NCBI GenBank assembly: GCA_030531005.1
Contig: JAUMTW010000006.1
Location: 1 to 64,000, forward strand
Direction: 5' to 3'
DNA: 64,000 nt
Origin: Corynebacterium sp.
GTDB lineage: Bacteria; Actinomycetota; Actinomycetes; Mycobacteriales; Mycobacteriaceae
Below, piece after piece: positions 16,788 through 26,603 of the stretch. The translations under genes were made by a program, and so were the position numbers. Position 1 is the first letter of the stretch; the number at the start of each line of letters is the position of its first letter. The notes beneath the pieces are model-generated. The model saw only the letters and a program-made list of their open reading frames with translations. It did not search any database and was not told the DNA's origin.

Positions 16788-17283
16788 GGCATTTACTGTA
16801 TACGACGGCCATGCCTGGTCAATAGGGCGCCGAGCGGAAAGGGTAGAAGCTTATATTAGTGAGATGGGTAGATTTATCTACGAAATTTGTTGCCACCTGT
16901 ATATATGTTCATCTGTGACCGGCGATTATGCCTGTGGTGGATGACTTCGAGTTTCTCTGTGCCGCAGATGGCTAGACCTTGGGGCTGATGGAAAATTTTC
17001 AAAATTTTGTTGTGGCTGTTGTTTCGGGGAAGGCTGTGGCGCGCTTTGCCTGGCCGGGTCTTGTAAAGCGTTATAAGTGAATATGCCAGGGCTGCCTTTA
17101 AAGTAGCGATCGCACTTCTCGAGTTTTCTCGCTTCATGCAGTCTCGTAGGGGGGGGGCAGTGGGTAATGGGGGATTTTTCGCTGTTAGACGTCTATTCTA
17201 GAATCTTAAATTGTTAGTTTGGCAAAAATATATAGTATATTTGCTCGAAGTCCCGAACATCTGATAGGTGGAGAAAAGGTCAA
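16788..17283. other. Divergent intergenic region, no gene seen
   Basis: About 500 bases separate the MauE-like gene (minus) from ligase 2 (plus). The region has a G-run near 17149-17157 and an AT-rich imperfect palindrome at 17222-17244 (GCAAAAATATA / TATATTTGC), which overlaps a plausible -10 TATAGT about 45 bases before the ligase start. No coding signal was found on either strand. Confidence 0.55.
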
Positions 17284-18996
17284 ATGAGTAATTATACCCT
17301 GGACCCAATTAAGAACCATGGGGTATCCAAGAAGCTTGCACTGCGTCAGCTTGGACTTTTTGTGCAAGTTGCCCCCAAGGTGGGGATCGTTAAGCCCCGT
17401 GATGGCTTGCGCTCCATCGTAGATTCGTTGAAGACTATCCGCCGTTGGGGTGGTTTTGAAACGGGTGCATTGGTCAACAGTGCACGCAAGTATCCTAATC
17501 GGTTAGCCATCGTTGATGACCTAGGTCAACTTACCTATGCAGAACTATTTGGAGAAACAGTTCGTTTTGCCTATGCCATGCAAGCACGGGGGATAGTGGA
17601 GGGGAGTAATCTTGCAGTATTAGCGCTTAATAGCCGTGCTGCCATCATCCCGCTGTGTGCGCGTCAGTTGCTGGGCTACAACATCTTCATGATCAACGCC
17701 AATAGCTCGGGCGCTCAGGTGCAGCGCATTATGGAATATCATGACACTTCCACTCTTGTTGTCGATTCCGATTTTGTGGACCGCTTAACCGAAGAAACCA
17801 TTGCAAACTCCGATATCATCATCGGTTTCGAAGTAGATGGTGCTGAAGTTTCTGCAGAACTGCCACGGATGATGGATCTAATTGCCGAGGCTACATTGCC
17901 TGGCGGAAGCGTGGAGCGCGCCGTAGAAAATCTACCCAAGAGTCCGAAATGGGGCGCGCATGTGGTGATGACTTCTGGCACTACCGGCATGCCTAAAGGG
18001 GTAGTGCGACGTGCGAAGGCCTCGCTACAATCCTCTGCACCTGTTTTTGCCTCTGTGCCTTGGCGCCGGCATATGACTGTGCTGCTTACCGGCGTACTCT
18101 TTCACTTCTATGGTTGGGGCAACCTGGTGCTGGCATTGCACACTGGATCCACCGTGGTGACTCAGCGTAAATATGATGCGGCGGCGGTTGTCAAGGTGAT
18201 GCAAGATCAAGGTGTAAATGCGTGGATTAGCGCGGCTTCCCGTTTGCGTGCAATGTGTTCCTACTTGGATGAGCATGGCATCGAAAGGATTGATGGTCTG
18301 GAATTTATCATGTCTTCCGGCTCGCCGCTGACTCCTTATGAGGTGCATGAAATCCACGCCAAATTTGGAAACGTGCTGCATAACCTCTATGGCAGTACCG
18401 AATCCGCAGCTATTGCGATCTCCACTGCTCGGGAACTCGTTGCTGACCCAGCGTTGTCGGGTACCATTCGTCCCGGCACGGCGGTGCGCATTGTCGATTC
18501 TGCTGGGAATGATGTATCCGACGGTGAAGTTGGCGAGATCTACGTTGGTGATTACACGATGTTTGATGGCTATACTGACCCAGATATCGAGATTCCATTG
18601 CTCGATGGCCTGCTGCGCATGGGGGATAAGGGCTATCGGGTAGGCGACAAACTCTACGTGAAGGGTCGTGCCGATGATCTCGTGATCACCCAGTACGGCG
18701 AGAAGATTTTCCCGAATGAGGTGGAAGATTCCCTCCTTTATGACGAGCGTGTCAAGGATGTCTGCGTGCACGGCGTGGAAGACAATGAATTTGGTCAGGC
18801 ATTGCGTTGCTATGTCATCCGCGAAGAAGGCTTGAGCAAGGATGACTTGAGCGCTGACGATGTCGCAGGTCTTGTGCGTGAGCGTCTCTCTGATGCCCAT
18901 GTGCCGCGCGATATTTACTTTGTGCAGAAGTTTCCGCGCAATCCCATGGGTAAGGTAATTCGCCCAGAGCTGCCCGGTAGGTCTACCGTTGCGTAG
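17284..18996 (+). CDS. Acyl-CoA synthetase / AMP-dependent acyl ligase (paralogue 2)
   Basis: This 570-residue protein is the same length as paralogue 1 and keeps all signatures: MTSGTTGMPKGVVRR, YGSTES, the GRADDLVITQYGEKIF hinge, and the catalytic lysine in NPMGKVIRPELPG near the C-terminus. It should activate a fatty acid with ATP. It starts ATG after a short purine-rich stretch (GGTGGAGAAAAGG). It stands alone on the plus strand, followed 256 bases later by the transcarboxylase operon, with a 14-base perfect palindrome between. Similarity to the decayed copy at 28075-28955 is especially clear at the N-terminus (Y-T-L-D and N-H-G shared). Confidence 0.9.
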   Translation: MSNYTLDPIKNHGVSKKLALRQLGLFVQVAPKVGIVKPRDGLRSIVDSLKTIRRWGGFETGALVNSARKYPNRLAIVDDLGQLTYAELFGETVRFAYAMQARGIVEGSNLAVLALNSRAAIIPLCARQLLGYNIFMINANSSGAQVQRIMEYHDTSTLVVDSDFVDRLTEETIANSDIIIGFEVDGAEVSAELPRMMDLIAEATLPGGSVERAVENLPKSPKWGAHVVMTSGTTGMPKGVVRRAKASLQSSAPVFASVPWRRHMTVLLTGVLFHFYGWGNLVLALHTGSTVVTQRKYDAAAVVKVMQDQGVNAWISAASRLRAMCSYLDEHGIERIDGLEFIMSSGSPLTPYEVHEIHAKFGNVLHNLYGSTESAAIAISTARELVADPALSGTIRPGTAVRIVDSAGNDVSDGEVGEIYVGDYTMFDGYTDPDIEIPLLDGLLRMGDKGYRVGDKLYVKGRADDLVITQYGEKIFPNEVEDSLLYDERVKDVCVHGVEDNEFGQALRCYVIREEGLSKDDLSADDVAGLVRERLSDAHVPRDIYFVQKFPRNPMGKVIRPELPGRSTVA

Positions 18997-19090
18997 CGCT
19001 AGGCTTAGCTCTTGGCAATTGCACGCTAAGTTTTGGGGAGCCTATTAAGGTGTGGTTTTTCCGTAAATATGTGGCGATAATCACCCGTAA

Positions 19091-19104
19091 TGTCCGATCG
19101 GACA
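19091..19104. promoter_or_regulatory. Perfect 14-base palindrome upstream of the transcarboxylase operon
   Basis: TGTCCGATCGGACA is a perfect inverted repeat with no spacer, 149 bases before the 5S gene and 95 bases after the ligase 2 stop. Such GC-centred palindromes are typical operators of TetR-family repressors. A pair of ACATGAATC direct repeats also lies near 19184 and 19206, closer to the start. The regulator is not in the window. Confidence 0.5.
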
Positions 19105-19252
19105 GGGCTTAAAAAGCAAAAGCATTTTTCGCAGGTAGTGCCCGGAAAAATCCCACATTGAACGGTGATTAAGGCATATTCAGACATGAATCGTGCTCAT
19201 TCTCACATGAATCAGGCACTATGCGACAATTTTATGGCCTAGATTGTGAAGT

Positions 19253-20734
19253 ATGAGCCCTAAAAAGATTGGAGTGACCGAAGTCGCTCTGCGCGATGCG
19301 CACCAAAGTTTATTCGCCACCCGTCTTGCCATGGAAGATATGGTCGGCGCCTGCGAGGATATCGATCAGGCCGGCTTTTGGTCCGTGGAATGCTGGGGTG
19401 GCGCCACCTATGACGCCTGCATCCGGTTCTTGAATGAAGACCCCTGGGAGCGCCTGCGTACCTTTCGCGAATTGATGCCAAACTCCCGCCTGCAAATGCT
19501 GCTGCGGGGCCAAAACCTTCTCGGTTATCGTCACTATGAAGACATGGTGGTCGATAAGTTCGTGGAGAAATCCAAAGAAAATGGTATGGATGTCTTCCGT
19601 GTCTTCGATGCCCTCAATGATCCTCGCAACTTAGAGCACGCAATGAATGCGGTCACCAAGGTTGGCGGGCATGCCCAGGGCACGATCTGTTACACCGTCT
19701 CCCCGCTGCACACTGTAGAAGGCTATGTGCAGCAAGCCGGCCGTTTGTTGGATATGGGTGCAAAGTCCATCGCCCTGAAGGACATGGCTGCACTGCTCAA
19801 GCCGCAGCCGGCATATGAAATCATCCGTGGCATCAAAGAAACCTACGGTGAAGATGTGCAAATCAACGTGCACTGCCACTCCACTACCGGTGTCACCCTG
19901 GTCACCTTGATGAAGGCTATTGAGGCTGGCGCTGATGTGGTCGATACTGCTATTTCTTCGATGTCGCTAGGCCCAGGCCATAACCCAACAGAATCACTGG
20001 CAGAAATGCTTGAGGGCACTGACTATACCGCTGATCTAGACATGGATCGTCTCATTAAGATTCGGGATCACTTCAAGAAGGTGCGCCCGCGCTATAAGGA
20101 GTTCGAGTCCAAGACCTTAGTTGATACCAATATCTTCCTCTCACAGATCCCCGGCGGCATGCTGTCCAATATGGAAAGCCAGCTGGCCGCTCAGGGGGCG
20201 GCCGACCGCATCGATGAGGTCATGGAAGAAGTCCCACGCGTGCGTAAGGATGCCGGCTACCCACCACTGGTGACCCCATCCTCGCAGATCGTTGGCGCTC
20301 AGGCGGTGTTCAACGTGCTCATGGGCCGTTATAAGGTGCTTACCGCAGAATTCGCTGACCTCATGCTCGGCTATTACGGCGAGTGCATTGGGGAACGCAA
20401 TCAAGAGCTGATCGCCCAAGCTCAGGCCCAAACAAAGAAGGATCCAATTACCTGCCGCCCCGCCGATCTGCTTGAACCCGAATGGGATCAATTGGTCACG
20501 GATGCCAAGGCTCTGGAAGGCTTCAACGGCACCGACGAAGACGTGCTTACCAATGCACTGTTCCCAGGTGTGGCTCCAGGCTTCTTCAAGGCCCGCCCAG
20601 AGGGACCAAAGAATGTGGGCAAGGACCCCTCGACTGCCGCCAAGCGCGAGAACGAGGCTGTCCTTGAACCAATCACCTATAAGGTCACCGTAGGTGGCCG
20701 CACCGAAACCGTTCACGTGGAGCCGGCCGAATAA
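19253..20734 (+). CDS. Methylmalonyl-CoA:pyruvate transcarboxylase 5S subunit
   Basis: This 493-residue carboxyltransferase of the HMGL-like TIM-barrel family moves a carboxyl group between biotin and pyruvate/oxaloacetate. Seen are the metal and substrate motif EVALRDAHQSL at the start of the barrel, MLLRGQNLLGYRHY, the lysine in S-I-A-L-K-D-M that is carbamylated in this family, and the metal histidines in V-H-C-H-S-T-T-G. The close match to Propionibacterium 5S over its whole length, with 12S and 1.3S genes downstream, separates it from pyruvate carboxylase or oxaloacetate decarboxylase. First gene of a four-gene operon; 35 bases to the next. Confidence 0.92.
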   Translation: MSPKKIGVTEVALRDAHQSLFATRLAMEDMVGACEDIDQAGFWSVECWGGATYDACIRFLNEDPWERLRTFRELMPNSRLQMLLRGQNLLGYRHYEDMVVDKFVEKSKENGMDVFRVFDALNDPRNLEHAMNAVTKVGGHAQGTICYTVSPLHTVEGYVQQAGRLLDMGAKSIALKDMAALLKPQPAYEIIRGIKETYGEDVQINVHCHSTTGVTLVTLMKAIEAGADVVDTAISSMSLGPGHNPTESLAEMLEGTDYTADLDMDRLIKIRDHFKKVRPRYKEFESKTLVDTNIFLSQIPGGMLSNMESQLAAQGAADRIDEVMEEVPRVRKDAGYPPLVTPSSQIVGAQAVFNVLMGRYKVLTAEFADLMLGYYGECIGERNQELIAQAQAQTKKDPITCRPADLLEPEWDQLVTDAKALEGFNGTDEDVLTNALFPGVAPGFFKARPEGPKNVGKDPSTAAKRENEAVLEPITYKVTVGGRTETVHVEPAE

Positions 20735-20769
20735 GCCGCCGCAATCCCAAAGAAGGAAGTATTTAGGAC

Positions 20770-22326
20770 ATGGCTCAAGAACCTTCAATGGCCGAGCGCC
20801 TGGAACAACTCGCTGAAGCCCGCCAAAAAGTAGAACTCGGTGGGGGCGAGTCCAAGATTGAAAAACAACACTCGAAGGGCAAGCTGACCGCCCGCGAACG
20901 CATCGACGCATTGGTCGATGAAGGCACTTTTTTCGAAACCGGTATGTTCGCCAAGCATCGCACCACGCACTTCGGCATGGACAAAGCTGAGGCTCCTGCT
21001 GATGGCGTAGTCACTGGCTCTGGTGCTGTCTTCGGTCGCCCCCTGCACATCGCTTCCCAAGACTTCACCGTCATGGGCGGTTCTGCTGGTGAGATGCAAT
21101 CCAATAAGGTAGCTGCCATGATGGAAGCTTCAGCGACCACCGGTACACCTTTCGTTTTCATCAATGACTCTGGCGGAGCACGCGTCCAAGAGGGCATCGA
21201 CTCCCTGTCTGGATACGGTAAGGTTTTCTACCAAAACGTGCTGCTTTCCGGGCTAGTCCCGCAGATCTCCATCATTGCCGGCCCTTGTGCTGGTGGTGCA
21301 GCGTACTCTCCAGCACTCACTGACTTCATCATCCAGACCCGCCAGGCCAATATGTTTATCACCGGCCCCGGGGTAATCAAGTCGGTTACCGGCGAAGATG
21401 TGACCGCCGAAGCTTTAGGTGGTGCTGATGCCCACATGCAAAAGGCTGGCAATATTCACTTCGTAGCTGAAGACGACGAACAGGCCATCTTGATCGCCCA
21501 GAAGCTACTGAGCTTCTTGCCGCAAAATAACACTGAAGAGCCCCCGGTAGTGGACCCGGACCCCATCGTGGAACCAGACCCAGAGCTGCGCGATATTGTG
21601 CCCGTTGATGGCAAGAAGGGCTATGACATCCGCGATGTGATCACTCGCATCGTCGACCGCGGAGATTTCCTCGAAGTCCAGGCCGGCTATGCCCAGAACT
21701 TGGTGGTCGGCTTCGCCCGTGTGGTGGGGCGCACCGTGGGTATCATCGCAAACCAACCCAATGTGATGTCTGGCGTACTGGATATTAACTCCTCCGATAA
21801 GGGTAGCCAGTTCATTCGCTTCTGCAATGCCTTTAATATCCCCTTGGTCACGCTGGCCGACGTCCCCGGCTTTATGCCAGGTGTGGCCCAAGAACACGGT
21901 GGTATCATTCGGCACGGCGCGAAGATGCTCTTCGCATACTCCGCTGCCTCGGTGCCAAAGATCACCGTGGAGCTGCGCAAGTCTTATGGGGGAGCACATT
22001 TGGCCATGTGCTCCAAAGACTTGGGTGCAGATCGTGTACTGGCCTGGCCCACCGCGGAGATTGCCGTGATGGGCGCTGATGGCGCTGTCAATGTGGTCTT
22101 CCGCAAGGAAATCGCCGCCGCCGAAGACCAAGAGGCCAAGCGGGCAGAGCTCATCCAGCTCTACAAGGAGACTTTCTCCACCCCATATATGGCTGCCTCG
22201 CGTGGCTTGGTTGATGACATCATTGATCCTGCCGATACTCGCATGCACATTGCAAATGCCTTAGAGTTGCTGGCAAATAAGCGGGTAAGTCGCCCAGCCA
22301 AGAAGCACGGCCTCGGCCCGGTATAA
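20770..22326 (+). CDS. mmdA: Methylmalonyl-CoA carboxyltransferase 12S subunit (acyl-CoA carboxylase beta-like)
   Basis: This 518-residue crotonase-fold carboxyltransferase has two halves. The N half (DSGGARVQEG, oxyanion GPCAGGAAYSPAL) binds the acyl-CoA. The C half (GFMPGVAQEHGGIIRHGAKML, YGGAHLAM) binds biotin. It transfers CO2 from methylmalonyl-CoA to biotin, giving propionyl-CoA. The same fold serves in PccB/AccD, so the transcarboxylase assignment depends on the adjacent 5S and 1.3S genes. An AAGGAAG site precedes the ATG. A 12-base gap leads to the small subunit gene. Confidence 0.92.
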   Translation: MAQEPSMAERLEQLAEARQKVELGGGESKIEKQHSKGKLTARERIDALVDEGTFFETGMFAKHRTTHFGMDKAEAPADGVVTGSGAVFGRPLHIASQDFTVMGGSAGEMQSNKVAAMMEASATTGTPFVFINDSGGARVQEGIDSLSGYGKVFYQNVLLSGLVPQISIIAGPCAGGAAYSPALTDFIIQTRQANMFITGPGVIKSVTGEDVTAEALGGADAHMQKAGNIHFVAEDDEQAILIAQKLLSFLPQNNTEEPPVVDPDPIVEPDPELRDIVPVDGKKGYDIRDVITRIVDRGDFLEVQAGYAQNLVVGFARVVGRTVGIIANQPNVMSGVLDINSSDKGSQFIRFCNAFNIPLVTLADVPGFMPGVAQEHGGIIRHGAKMLFAYSAASVPKITVELRKSYGGAHLAMCSKDLGADRVLAWPTAEIAVMGADGAVNVVFRKEIAAAEDQEAKRAELIQLYKETFSTPYMAASRGLVDDIIDPADTRMHIANALELLANKRVSRPAKKHGLGPV

Positions 22327-22338
22327 GGAGAAGAAACC

Positions 22339-22599
22339 ATGAGTGAGCAAGAGCAAGAGTTGCGTGAGCTGGTTGCACAGCTTGCCACCCGCCTGGATGC
22401 CGCCGAAGCTGAAATCGCTGAATTGCGGCGCCGCTCCGACGCCTCCATTCCGGAAGATGTGATTATCGCGATTTCCGCAGCCGTCTCCGCCTTCTTAGGC
22501 AATAAAGGCCGCGTGAAGGCAGTGCGCTATAGCCGGCACCGCACTTGGGCGGCCCAAGGACGCCAGCGCGTACAGAACCACATCCCGAGCCAGCTCTAA
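22339..22599 (+). CDS. Small accessory protein of the transcarboxylase operon
   Basis: This 86-residue protein has an N-terminal coiled-coil-like segment rich in Glu/Leu/Ala (about 1-35). It is followed by [15 protein letters not shown], a short helix also seen in small subunits encoded beside methylmalonyl-CoA decarboxylase/transcarboxylase genes, and a basic tail. It is tightly packed between the 12S and 1.3S genes with a GGAGAAG site. The likely role is assembly or scaffold subunit, judged only from position and the conserved segment. Confidence 0.75.
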   Translation: MSEQEQELRELVAQLATRLDAAEAEIAELRRRSDASIPEDVIIAISAAVSAFLGNKGRVKAVRYSRHRTWAAQGRQRVQNHIPSQL

Positions 22600-22619
22600 A
22601 ACAGCAAGGACCCACATCA

Positions 22620-22982
22620 ATGAAGCTGAATGTCACAGTAAATGGTATTGCCTATTCTGTGGAAGTAGAAGTAGAAGAAGAGCAGCGCCAACTCGGCTCC
22701 ATCGTCTTTGGCGGCAGTGCTCCAAGTACTGCTAGTGAACCTGCCACTGCCAGCGTGCAGGGCGTATCCGCAAATGCGGTGGTTGCGCCACTAGCCGGCT
22801 CCGTATTTAAGGTGCTGGTTAGCGAAGGTGAAGAGATCGAAGCTGGCCAAGTGTTGCTGATTCTGGAGGCCATGAAGATGGAAACCGAAATCACGGCACC
22901 AGCTGCAGGCACCGTTAAGGAGATCTACGTGGCCGTGGGCGACCCCGTTCAGGGTGGCCAGGCCTTGATTGAGATTGATTAG
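22620..22982 (+). CDS. Transcarboxylase 1.3S subunit, biotin carboxyl carrier
   Basis: This 120-residue carrier protein closely matches Propionibacterium 1.3S: it starts M-K-L-N-V-T-V-N-G, has a short Ala/Ser/Thr linker (about 33-52), then a biotinyl domain with the biotin lysine K86 in EAMKMET. The biotin shuttles carboxyl groups between the 12S and 5S sites. I chose the ATG at 22620, preceded by GCAAGGA; an upstream start at 22545 would overlap the previous gene and adds no conserved sequence. No biotin carboxylase is encoded nearby, which fits an ATP-independent transcarboxylase. Confidence 0.93.
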   Translation: MKLNVTVNGIAYSVEVEVEEEQRQLGSIVFGGSAPSTASEPATASVQGVSANAVVAPLAGSVFKVLVSEGEEIEAGQVLLILEAMKMETEITAPAAGTVKEIYVAVGDPVQGGQALIEID

Positions 22983-23053
22983 CTCTTGGCAACTCTGTGA
23001 TTTTGCGGCAGAATAAATACTCATCTGCTTTGCACAATCGAGGAGTGCCCTTC

Positions 23054-23857
23054 ATGAAACTACGCCGCATTGCTGCCGCTGCAGCCACCATCGTCATAGC
23101 CTGCAGTGGGGCAGCGGTGGCGCACGCCGCCGGCATCGACAACGATCCAAACTACCAGTGGTCGAGTGATCCGCTCGATAAGCTCATGGCTCAGTCCGCC
23201 GGTGACGTGTTGCGCCGCACTACCGGCAACTGGTTCAACTCCCCAGCCGCACCGCAGGAAGCACTCGATGCTGAGGCCAGCGGCCACGCCCTCATCGGGC
23301 CGGGTACCCCGGTCTATGCGGGCGATTCTTTTTGCACTATCGCCGCTGCCGGCTATGACAAACAAGGTAACCCCATTGCGCTGACCGCCGGCCACTGCGG
23401 TGGCGTAGGCACCCCGGTAGTATCGGCAGATGCCACCCTCAGTGGGGAAATTGGCTCTATAAGTCGGGTCAATAATGAGTTGGACTATGCGGTGGTGACC
23501 TTGAATACTCGCGCCCTGCCAACAAACTCCTACAACCAGATCACGGTCAACCACCTTGGTGGAGGCGTCGTAGCTGGCGAGCAAGTATGCAAGCAAGGTA
23601 TAGGTAGTGGCTATAGTTGTGGGGTAGTGCTCGCCCTAGATAAAAATTCAACCGTGGCCCAAATCTGCGCCACTCATGGTGATTCCGGCGGCCCGGTGCT
23701 TGTCGATGGCCGCCTTGTAGGACTTATCTCCGGTGGGTTACTCGGGCAAGGTCTCTCATGTGTAACCCCCTGGCAGGGCCCAGTGCACCAGCCCACCGTG
23801 ATCACTACTATGGATGCGATCCTCGCAGATCTGCCTGCAGGTTTTACTCTGGCATAA
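23054..23857 (+). CDS. Secreted trypsin-like (chymotrypsin-fold) serine protease
   Basis: This 267-residue precursor has a Sec signal peptide (M-K-L-R-R, hydrophobic core, cleavage near A-H-A, residue 25). The triad is visible: H114 in TAGHC, D144 in N-E-L-D-Y-A and S211 in GDSGGP. Cysteines flank the active site, as in extracellular S1 proteases of actinobacteria. A propeptide of about 50 residues may precede the catalytic domain. The ATG at 23054 follows GAGGAG. Its 3' end overlaps the convergent hisN gene by 14 bases. The substrate is unknown; extracellular peptide scavenging is likely. Confidence 0.88.
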   Translation: MKLRRIAAAAATIVIACSGAAVAHAAGIDNDPNYQWSSDPLDKLMAQSAGDVLRRTTGNWFNSPAAPQEALDAEASGHALIGPGTPVYAGDSFCTIAAAGYDKQGNPIALTAGHCGGVGTPVVSADATLSGEIGSISRVNNELDYAVVTLNTRALPTNSYNQITVNHLGGGVVAGEQVCKQGIGSGYSCGVVLALDKNSTVAQICATHGDSGGPVLVDGRLVGLISGGLLGQGLSCVTPWQGPVHQPTVITTMDAILADLPAGFTLA

Positions 23858-24632
23858 GAACCCGGCGTACCTGCTCATGAAGCAGGCCATTTGTAGCTAA
23901 GGCATCGCCCCCGTGTGGACCATGATCGCCTGCAAGCGACGTAAAAGTTCCGCCGGCTTCGGTAACCAAAATGCTCAAGGCAGCCAAATCCCATAAAGAG
24001 ACTTCAGGCTCGGCTGCAACATCAACCGTGCCCTCGGCTACCATGCAATAGCTCCAAAAATCACCAAAGCCACGCAGGCGCCAGGTATTCGCGCTCAGCC
24101 GCTCAAAATTTTCCAATAAGCCGCGTGCCTCCCAGCCTTCGAGTGAGGAGAAGGACACCGAAGCAGAGCGCAAGTCGCTAACCTGGGAGACTCCCAATTT
24201 TTTCGGGGAGCTGCCCTGGAAGCTACGCCAGGCACCCCCACCAGCCGCCGCCCACCACCGCCGGGCTAAGGCCGGGGCGGAGATGACACCAACTACTGGT
24301 TTGCCATCTTCGAGCAAGGCAATCAACGTCGCCCATACCGGTACGCCGCGCACGAAGTTCTTGGTGCCATCAATTGGGTCGATAATCCATTGACGGCCTT
24401 GCATTTCTACGGCCCCGCCGAATTCTTCTCCTAGGATCTCATCCATGGGGCGAGCTTGCCCAATGAGTTCGCGCAGGCGCTGTTCACAGGCGACATCGGC
24501 ATCAGAAACTGGGGTCATATCAGGCTTGGAATCAACTTGGAGATCAGCAGCCTCGAAACGCTCCAAAGTAAGGGCATCGGCTACTTCAGCCAGCTCCAAG
24601 GCGAAGGCTAAGTCATCAGCATAAGTACTCAT
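23844..24632 (-). CDS. hisN: Histidinol-phosphatase, inositol-monophosphatase family
   Basis: This 262-residue Mg-dependent phosphatase shows the family motifs: GEEFG (metal Glu), [12 protein letters not shown] and the C-terminal S-L-W-D-L-A-A. In corynebacteria the HisN member of this family removes phosphate from histidinol phosphate in histidine synthesis, and it commonly lies beside another IMPase gene and prfB, as here. I chose the ATG at 24632; a longer open frame to 24833 overlaps the next gene and lacks family residues. The exact substrate is inferred from synteny. Confidence 0.8.
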   Translation of the reverse strand: MSTYADDLAFALELAEVADALTLERFEAADLQVDSKPDMTPVSDADVACEQRLRELIGQARPMDEILGEEFGGAVEMQGRQWIIDPIDGTKNFVRGVPVWATLIALLEDGKPVVGVISAPALARRWWAAAGGGAWRSFQGSSPKKLGVSQVSDLRSASVSFSSLEGWEARGLLENFERLSANTWRLRGFGDFWSYCMVAEGTVDVAAEPEVSLWDLAALSILVTEAGGTFTSLAGDHGPHGGDALATNGLLHEQVRRVLMPE

Positions 24633-24645
24633 AATGGCCCCAAGT

Positions 24646-25470
24646 CTAGTCGTTTTGAAGCAGTTCAGTGAGCTCGGCAACAGCCTGGGAATTTCCGGCC
24701 ACACTCCAAATAACCCCACGCGCCTCCACCTGGGTCGCGACGCCACCCACACCCTCAATAAGGCAGCGCCCGGGCAGCCAATCCCAATCTGGCACGCTGT
24801 GCTGGAACCAGGCACCCACCGTGCCATCAGCAACGCTGGCTAAGTCCACCGAACCGGCGCCAAGCATACGAATGGTGGCAGCTTGAGATGCGGCGCGCTG
24901 CCAAGGGACAAAATGTGACTCTTGGGGCAGAAAGCTGGGGTGCAAGTAGGTGGCTACACAAGTCTGTGACAATGGAGTGTCGCTGAGTCGGGGTAGAACC
25001 TGGTCATCCTTCTTCGTTCCCAACTCGCGCCCTCCAACCCAGGTGTAGCCCATAGCCGGGCGATGTACTGCACTGACAATCGGCTTCTCTCCTTCAACAA
25101 GCGCTAACGCACTGCACCAATAATCACTGCCTGCGGCATAGTTGTAGGTGCCATCAATTGGGTCGATCACCCAGGTGCGCCCGGAGTTCGAGGAGCGATG
25201 ATTGCCTTCCTCGGCCACAATGCCATCATCTGGGCGTAACAGCTCGAGTACGTGGGTTACAAAAGATTCGACGGCTATATCAGCCTCAGTAACCACATCA
25301 CTGACAGAAGTCTTCTGCTGCGTACTCACGCCCAGTTCGCGCAGGCGCCAGGCATGACGGCCAGCATTGAAAACAAGGGCCTGGGCTAAACGGGCATCAT
25401 CGGCGCCTTCAAAGGAGAGGGCGAAGGTTTTCGCTAGTGCCGGGAGGGCTTGGAGGTATTCGGCATTCAT
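24646..25470 (-). CDS. Inositol-monophosphatase-family phosphatase (ImpA/SuhB-like)
   Basis: This 274-residue protein has the two-metal motifs [20 protein letters not shown] and, near the end, [10 protein letters not shown]. The W-D-x-x-x-G element carries Trp after the Asp (D-W-D-W), an IMPase-like pattern. The likely substrate is myo-inositol phosphate (for mycothiol and phosphatidylinositol) or a related sugar phosphate. It is followed 13 bases later by hisN on the same strand and is divergent from prfB. Confidence 0.8.
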   Translation of the reverse strand: MNAEYLQALPALAKTFALSFEGADDARLAQALVFNAGRHAWRLRELGVSTQQKTSVSDVVTEADIAVESFVTHVLELLRPDDGIVAEEGNHRSSNSGRTWVIDPIDGTYNYAAGSDYWCSALALVEGEKPIVSAVHRPAMGYTWVGGRELGTKKDDQVLPRLSDTPLSQTCVATYLHPSFLPQESHFVPWQRAASQAATIRMLGAGSVDLASVADGTVGAWFQHSVPDWDWLPGRCLIEGVGGVATQVEARGVIWSVAGNSQAVAELTELLQND

Positions 25471-25511
25471 AGCTCCTATTGTGCCCTACGTTTGGGCTAA
25501 AGTAGAAGATT

Positions 25512-26603
25512 ATGCACCCAGATATTACTGCCCTGGAATCCACCCTCACCACGATCGCCGCGGTGATTAACCCCGAGGAACTGGCCCAGGATATTCGCGA
25601 ACTGGAAGCAAAGGCCGCCGACCCCGGGCTATGGGATGACCCGGCGACCGCCCAGGAGGTCACTTCCGCACTTTCGGCCAAACAGGCAAAATTGCGACGG
25701 TTGACTAATTTGCAGCAGCGGGTCGAGGATCTACCGATCATGTATGAACTGGCCGCTGAAGAAGGGGAAGGCGTCGAGCTAGCCGATGCCGAGTTTGCCG
25801 AACTACAAAACGCCATTGAATCGCTAGAAGTCCAAACTATGCTGTCGGGCCCCTATGATGCTCGTGAGGCCGTGATTACGGTGCGCGCCGGTTCCGGCGG
25901 GGTAGATGCCGCGGACTGGGCCGAAATGCTATTTCGCATGTACACGCGCTGGGCCGATAAGCACGGGCATCGAGTTGATATCTATGACATCTCTTATGCA
26001 GAAGAAGCCGGCATTAAGTCGGCTACCTTTCAGGTGCACGACGAATATATGTATGGTCAATTAAGCGTGGAGCAGGGGACCCACCGCCTCGTGCGTATTA
26101 GCCCCTTTGATAGCAACGCCCGCCGGCATACCTCCTTCGCCGAAGTTGAGGTATTACCCCTCGTAGAACAGACCGACCATATTGAGGTGCCAGATTCTGA
26201 GGTACGGGTCGATGTTTTCCGCTCCTCGGGCCCTGGTGGACAATCTGTGAACACCACGGACTCGGCAGTGCGTCTAACTCACCTCCCAACGGGCATCGTC
26301 GTGACTTGTCAGAATGAGAAGTCGCAAATCCAGAATAAGGCTTCGGCCATGCGCGTGTTGCAGGCCCGCCTTTTAGAGCGCAAGCGGCAAGAAGAACGCG
26401 CCGAGCTGGATTCGCTCGGCGCGGGTGGTAATGCCTCTTGGGGAAATCAGATGCGCTCCTATGTGCTGCACCCATACCAGATGGTGAAAGACCTACGCAC
26501 TAATGTGGAGGTCAATGACCCCTCCCGGGTTCTCAATGGGGATTTAGATATCTTCCTTGAGGCCGGGATCCGCTGGCAACGCAGCCAGCAGCAAGAGTCT
26601 TAG
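25512..26603 (+). CDS. prfB: Peptide chain release factor 2
   Basis: This 363-residue factor recognises UGA/UAA stop codons. Seen are the stop-codon tripeptide region S-P-F-D (about 197-200) and the GGQ hydrolysis motif in [18 protein letters not shown]. The reading frame is continuous, so the in-frame UGA used for autoregulation by frameshifting in E. coli is absent, as usual in actinobacteria. Its stop overlaps that of the convergent transporter gene by four bases (26600-26603). Confidence 0.95.
   Translation: MHPDITALESTLTTIAAVINPEELAQDIRELEAKAADPGLWDDPATAQEVTSALSAKQAKLRRLTNLQQRVEDLPIMYELAAEEGEGVELADAEFAELQNAIESLEVQTMLSGPYDAREAVITVRAGSGGVDAADWAEMLFRMYTRWADKHGHRVDIYDISYAEEAGIKSATFQVHDEYMYGQLSVEQGTHRLVRISPFDSNARRHTSFAEVEVLPLVEQTDHIEVPDSEVRVDVFRSSGPGGQSVNTTDSAVRLTHLPTGIVVTCQNEKSQIQNKASAMRVLQARLLERKRQEERAELDSLGAGGNASWGNQMRSYVLHPYQMVKDLRTNVEVNDPSRVLNGDLDIFLEAGIRWQRSQQQES

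Noticed and set aside
16874..17137. Minus-strand open frame of 87 codons between the MauE-like gene and ligase 2
   Set aside because: No ribosome site, no family features, and composition like non-coding DNA.
25512..25620. Programmed frameshift in prfB
   Set aside because: The frame is open without an internal UGA, so no frameshift is needed.
26098..26475. Antisense open frames inside prfB and other conserved genes
   Set aside because: They are reverse-strand shadows of strongly conserved genes with no independent signals.
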